Below are positions 8,142-9,603 of a stretch of 9,603 nt of DNA, piece by piece. The stretch is from contig JADHQX010000041.1 of the NCBI GenBank assembly GCA_016777745.1, positions 1 through 9,603 on the forward strand, given 5' to 3'. Below the pieces are notes generated by a model, which searched no databases, was not told where the DNA came from, and saw only the letters and a list, made by a program, of their open reading frames with translations. Each line of letters opens with the position of its first letter. Position 1 is the stretch's first letter. The position numbers and the translations under genes were made by a program. The DNA is from Candidatus Pelagibacterales bacterium (lineage in GTDB: Bacteria > Pseudomonadota > Alphaproteobacteria > Pelagibacterales > AG-422-B15).

Positions 8142-8993
8142 ATGAACACAAGAATGAAAAAACTTTTAATTTATGGCTATGGCTATACTGCATCACATTT
8201 GGCAGAATTTTTAGATCCTAAAAATTATCTTATAATTGGTTCGAGTAGAGAAGAGAAAAAAATAAACTCAATTAATAAAAATATTAAATTTATAAACGAT
8301 AACTTAGTAAGTAATTATTTATTAGAGGATGATATTACTCATATTTTAGTTTCAGTACCACCTAACGAATTAGGAGATATCTTTATTCAAAATTATAAAG
8401 AGATTATTATAAAAAATAAAAATATAGAATGGATTGGTTATCTTTCTGCAACAAATGTCTATGGTGATCATATGGGTAAGCAAGTAAATGAATTATCTGA
8501 AACAAAGCCAACAACCAAAAAAGGTATTAATAGACTGATAGCTGAAACACAATGGTTGGAATTAATATCAAAATATAATATGCCAATTAAGATCTTTCGA
8601 TTAGCTGGAATATATGGACCCAATAGGAATATTAAGGAACGAATTACAAAGAATTTAGTAAAAAATATATATAAGGAAGGTCAATTTTTTTCAAGAATTC
8701 ACGTCAGAGATATTGTTAATATTTTGAATTTATCTATGTGCAATCTTACTAAAAATATTATTTACAATGTATCTGATGACTTTCCCTGTAATCTAAATGT
8801 TATAATTGAGTATTTGTGTAAACAAAATAATCTTATAATACCCAAGCAAATTAAATTTGATGATCTAAATTTAGATTATAAAAAGGAAAGCTTTTTTTCA
8901 GAAAATAAAAGAGTCGATAATTCATTGGTGAAAACAGATTTGTCAATCAAGTTAAACTTCCCAACATTTAAAGAGGGTTACAAAGATCTATAA
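8142..8993 (+). CDS. NAD(P)-dependent epimerase/oxidoreductase, YeeZ-like atypical SDR
   Basis: Rossmann-fold protein of the extended/atypical short-chain dehydrogenase class, 283 residues, similar in motif layout to E. coli YeeZ. Substrate unknown. The dinucleotide loop is GYGYTA (12-17). The family segment LSATNVYGDH is at 101-110, FRLAGIYGP at 152-160 and FSRIHVRD at 183-190. The C-terminus keeps the NKRVDN...FPTFKEG pattern. The classical YxxxK dyad is not obvious, as in other YeeZ-like proteins, so catalysis cannot be assumed. From memory, genes of this type often lie beside queG and uppP in alphaproteobacteria, as here. Start choice is uncertain: ATG 8142 gives MNTRMKK, while ATG 8154 gives MKKLLIYGYG, a more typical N-terminus; neither has a Shine-Dalgarno. 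Composition is richer in A/T and in Lys, Asn and Ile than gltB. Only 2 nt separate it from xerD, suggesting co-transcription. Confidence 0.88.
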   Translation: MNTRMKKLLIYGYGYTASHLAEFLDPKNYLIIGSSREEKKINSINKNIKFINDNLVSNYLLEDDITHILVSVPPNELGDIFIQNYKEIIIKNKNIEWIGYLSATNVYGDHMGKQVNELSETKPTTKKGINRLIAETQWLELISKYNMPIKIFRLAGIYGPNRNIKERITKNLVKNIYKEGQFFSRIHVRDIVNILNLSMCNLTKNIIYNVSDDFPCNLNVIIEYLCKQNNLIIPKQIKFDDLNLDYKKESFFSENKRVDNSLVKTDLSIKLNFPTFKEGYKDL

Positions 8994-8995
8994 TT

Positions 8996-9603
8996 ATGAA
9001 TGAAAATAATCATATTTCTAATTTTCTTGAAATGATAGTTATTGAGCGTGGTTTGGCAAAAAATACAGCATTTTCGTATAAAAATGATCTAAATCAGCTT
9101 AATGAATTTTGTAAAAAAAAGAATCTTAGTATTTTAAAAATAGATGAAAAAAAATTAGAAGATTATTTATCTAAATTTATTAATCAAGGATTTGAAAAAA
9201 GCTCACTTGCAAGAAAAATTTCTACCTATACTCAGTTTTTTGATTTTTTGACTGTTGAGAAAATAATTAAAAATAATCCAATCAAAAATATAAAACAGCC
9301 AAAATTAGATAGCAAGTTGCCAGTTATCATTAGCATTAAGGACATCCAAAATTTAATAAGTTATTCAAAACAAGATATCACTAACTTGGGAATAAGGCTA
9401 AATTGCATGATTGAGATTATGTATGCTTCTGGAATAAGAGTAAGCGAATTAGTTTCAATGACACTAGCTTCTTTATATCAAGATAAAAATTTTATTATAA
9501 TTTCTGGAAAAGGAAATAAAGAAAGATTAATTCCAATAAGCAAGGACACTCAAAATACAATTAATGATTACCTTAAAATAAGAAAATTTTTTTTTAATAA
9601 AAA
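8996..9603 (+). CDS. xerD: Site-specific tyrosine recombinase XerD, 5' part, truncated by the right window edge
   Basis: Tyrosine recombinase that, with a XerC partner, resolves chromosome dimers at dif under FtsK control. The visible 202 residues cover the N-terminal SAM-like core-binding domain (about 5-90; FLEMIVIERGLAKNT at 10-24) and the start of the catalytic domain. Catalytic Arg is R148 in ASGIRVSEL, and catalytic Lys is K172 in GKGNKERLIP; both fall at the same numbers as in E. coli XerD, which supports the start chosen. The remaining catalytic residues (H-x-x-R, H/W and the Tyr nucleophile) lie beyond the edge, so intactness cannot be judged. The sequence fits XerD better than XerC, but without the C-terminus or the rest of the genome XerC is not fully excluded. 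It follows the SDR gene by 2 nt. No mobile-element context is visible, consistent with a housekeeping Xer rather than a phage integrase. Confidence 0.92.
   Translation, partial: MNENNHISNFLEMIVIERGLAKNTAFSYKNDLNQLNEFCKKKNLSILKIDEKKLEDYLSKFINQGFEKSSLARKISTYTQFFDFLTVEKIIKNNPIKNIKQPKLDSKLPVIISIKDIQNLISYSKQDITNLGIRLNCMIEIMYASGIRVSELVSMTLASLYQDKNFIIISGKGNKERLIPISKDTQNTINDYLKIRKFFFNK

Overview
The window looks like chromosomal housekeeping DNA from a low-GC, gene-dense alphaproteobacterium, probably a streamlined marine lineage of the SAR11/Pelagibacterales kind. The grounds are the strong A/T bias, the very short or overlapping gene junctions, and protein motifs typical of alphaproteobacterial members of each family (GltD beginning MAKMLKF, GltB with the GHNGGTGASPQTSIKYAG segment, QueG, UppP with PISSSAH). 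From memory, uppP, queG and an SDR-type oxidoreductase are often neighbours in alphaproteobacteria. The exact order is not resolved from the sequence alone.

Layout, left to right. (1) 1-650, minus strand: 5' part of uppP (undecaprenyl-diphosphate phosphatase), running off the left edge. (2) 651-812: divergent intergenic region with a clear sigma70-like promoter facing uppP. (3) 813-2252, 2249-6775 and 6697-7908, plus strand: gltD, gltB and queG, each overlapping the next (4 nt, then 79 nt), presumably one transcript. (4) 7879-8094, minus strand: a 71-residue three-helix membrane protein of unknown function whose 3' end overlaps the 3' end of queG by 30 nt. (5) 8142-8993, plus strand: a YeeZ-like NAD(P)-dependent epimerase/SDR protein. 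(6) 8996 to the right edge, plus strand: the first 202 codons of xerD.

Working together: GltB and GltD form NADPH-dependent glutamate synthase, the second half of the GS-GOGAT ammonium assimilation route. QueG does the last step of queuosine tRNA modification, UppP recycles the lipid carrier for cell-wall synthesis, and XerD resolves chromosome dimers. These are unrelated core functions packed side by side, as expected of a streamlined genome. I see no mobile element, CRISPR array, tRNA, rRNA or recognised riboswitch, and no convincing new multi-gene system. The items most worth checking are the 79-nt gltB/queG overlap with a TAATC where TAATG would be expected, the undescribed small membrane protein, and a substituted GGxSxxGEGGE segment in GltB.
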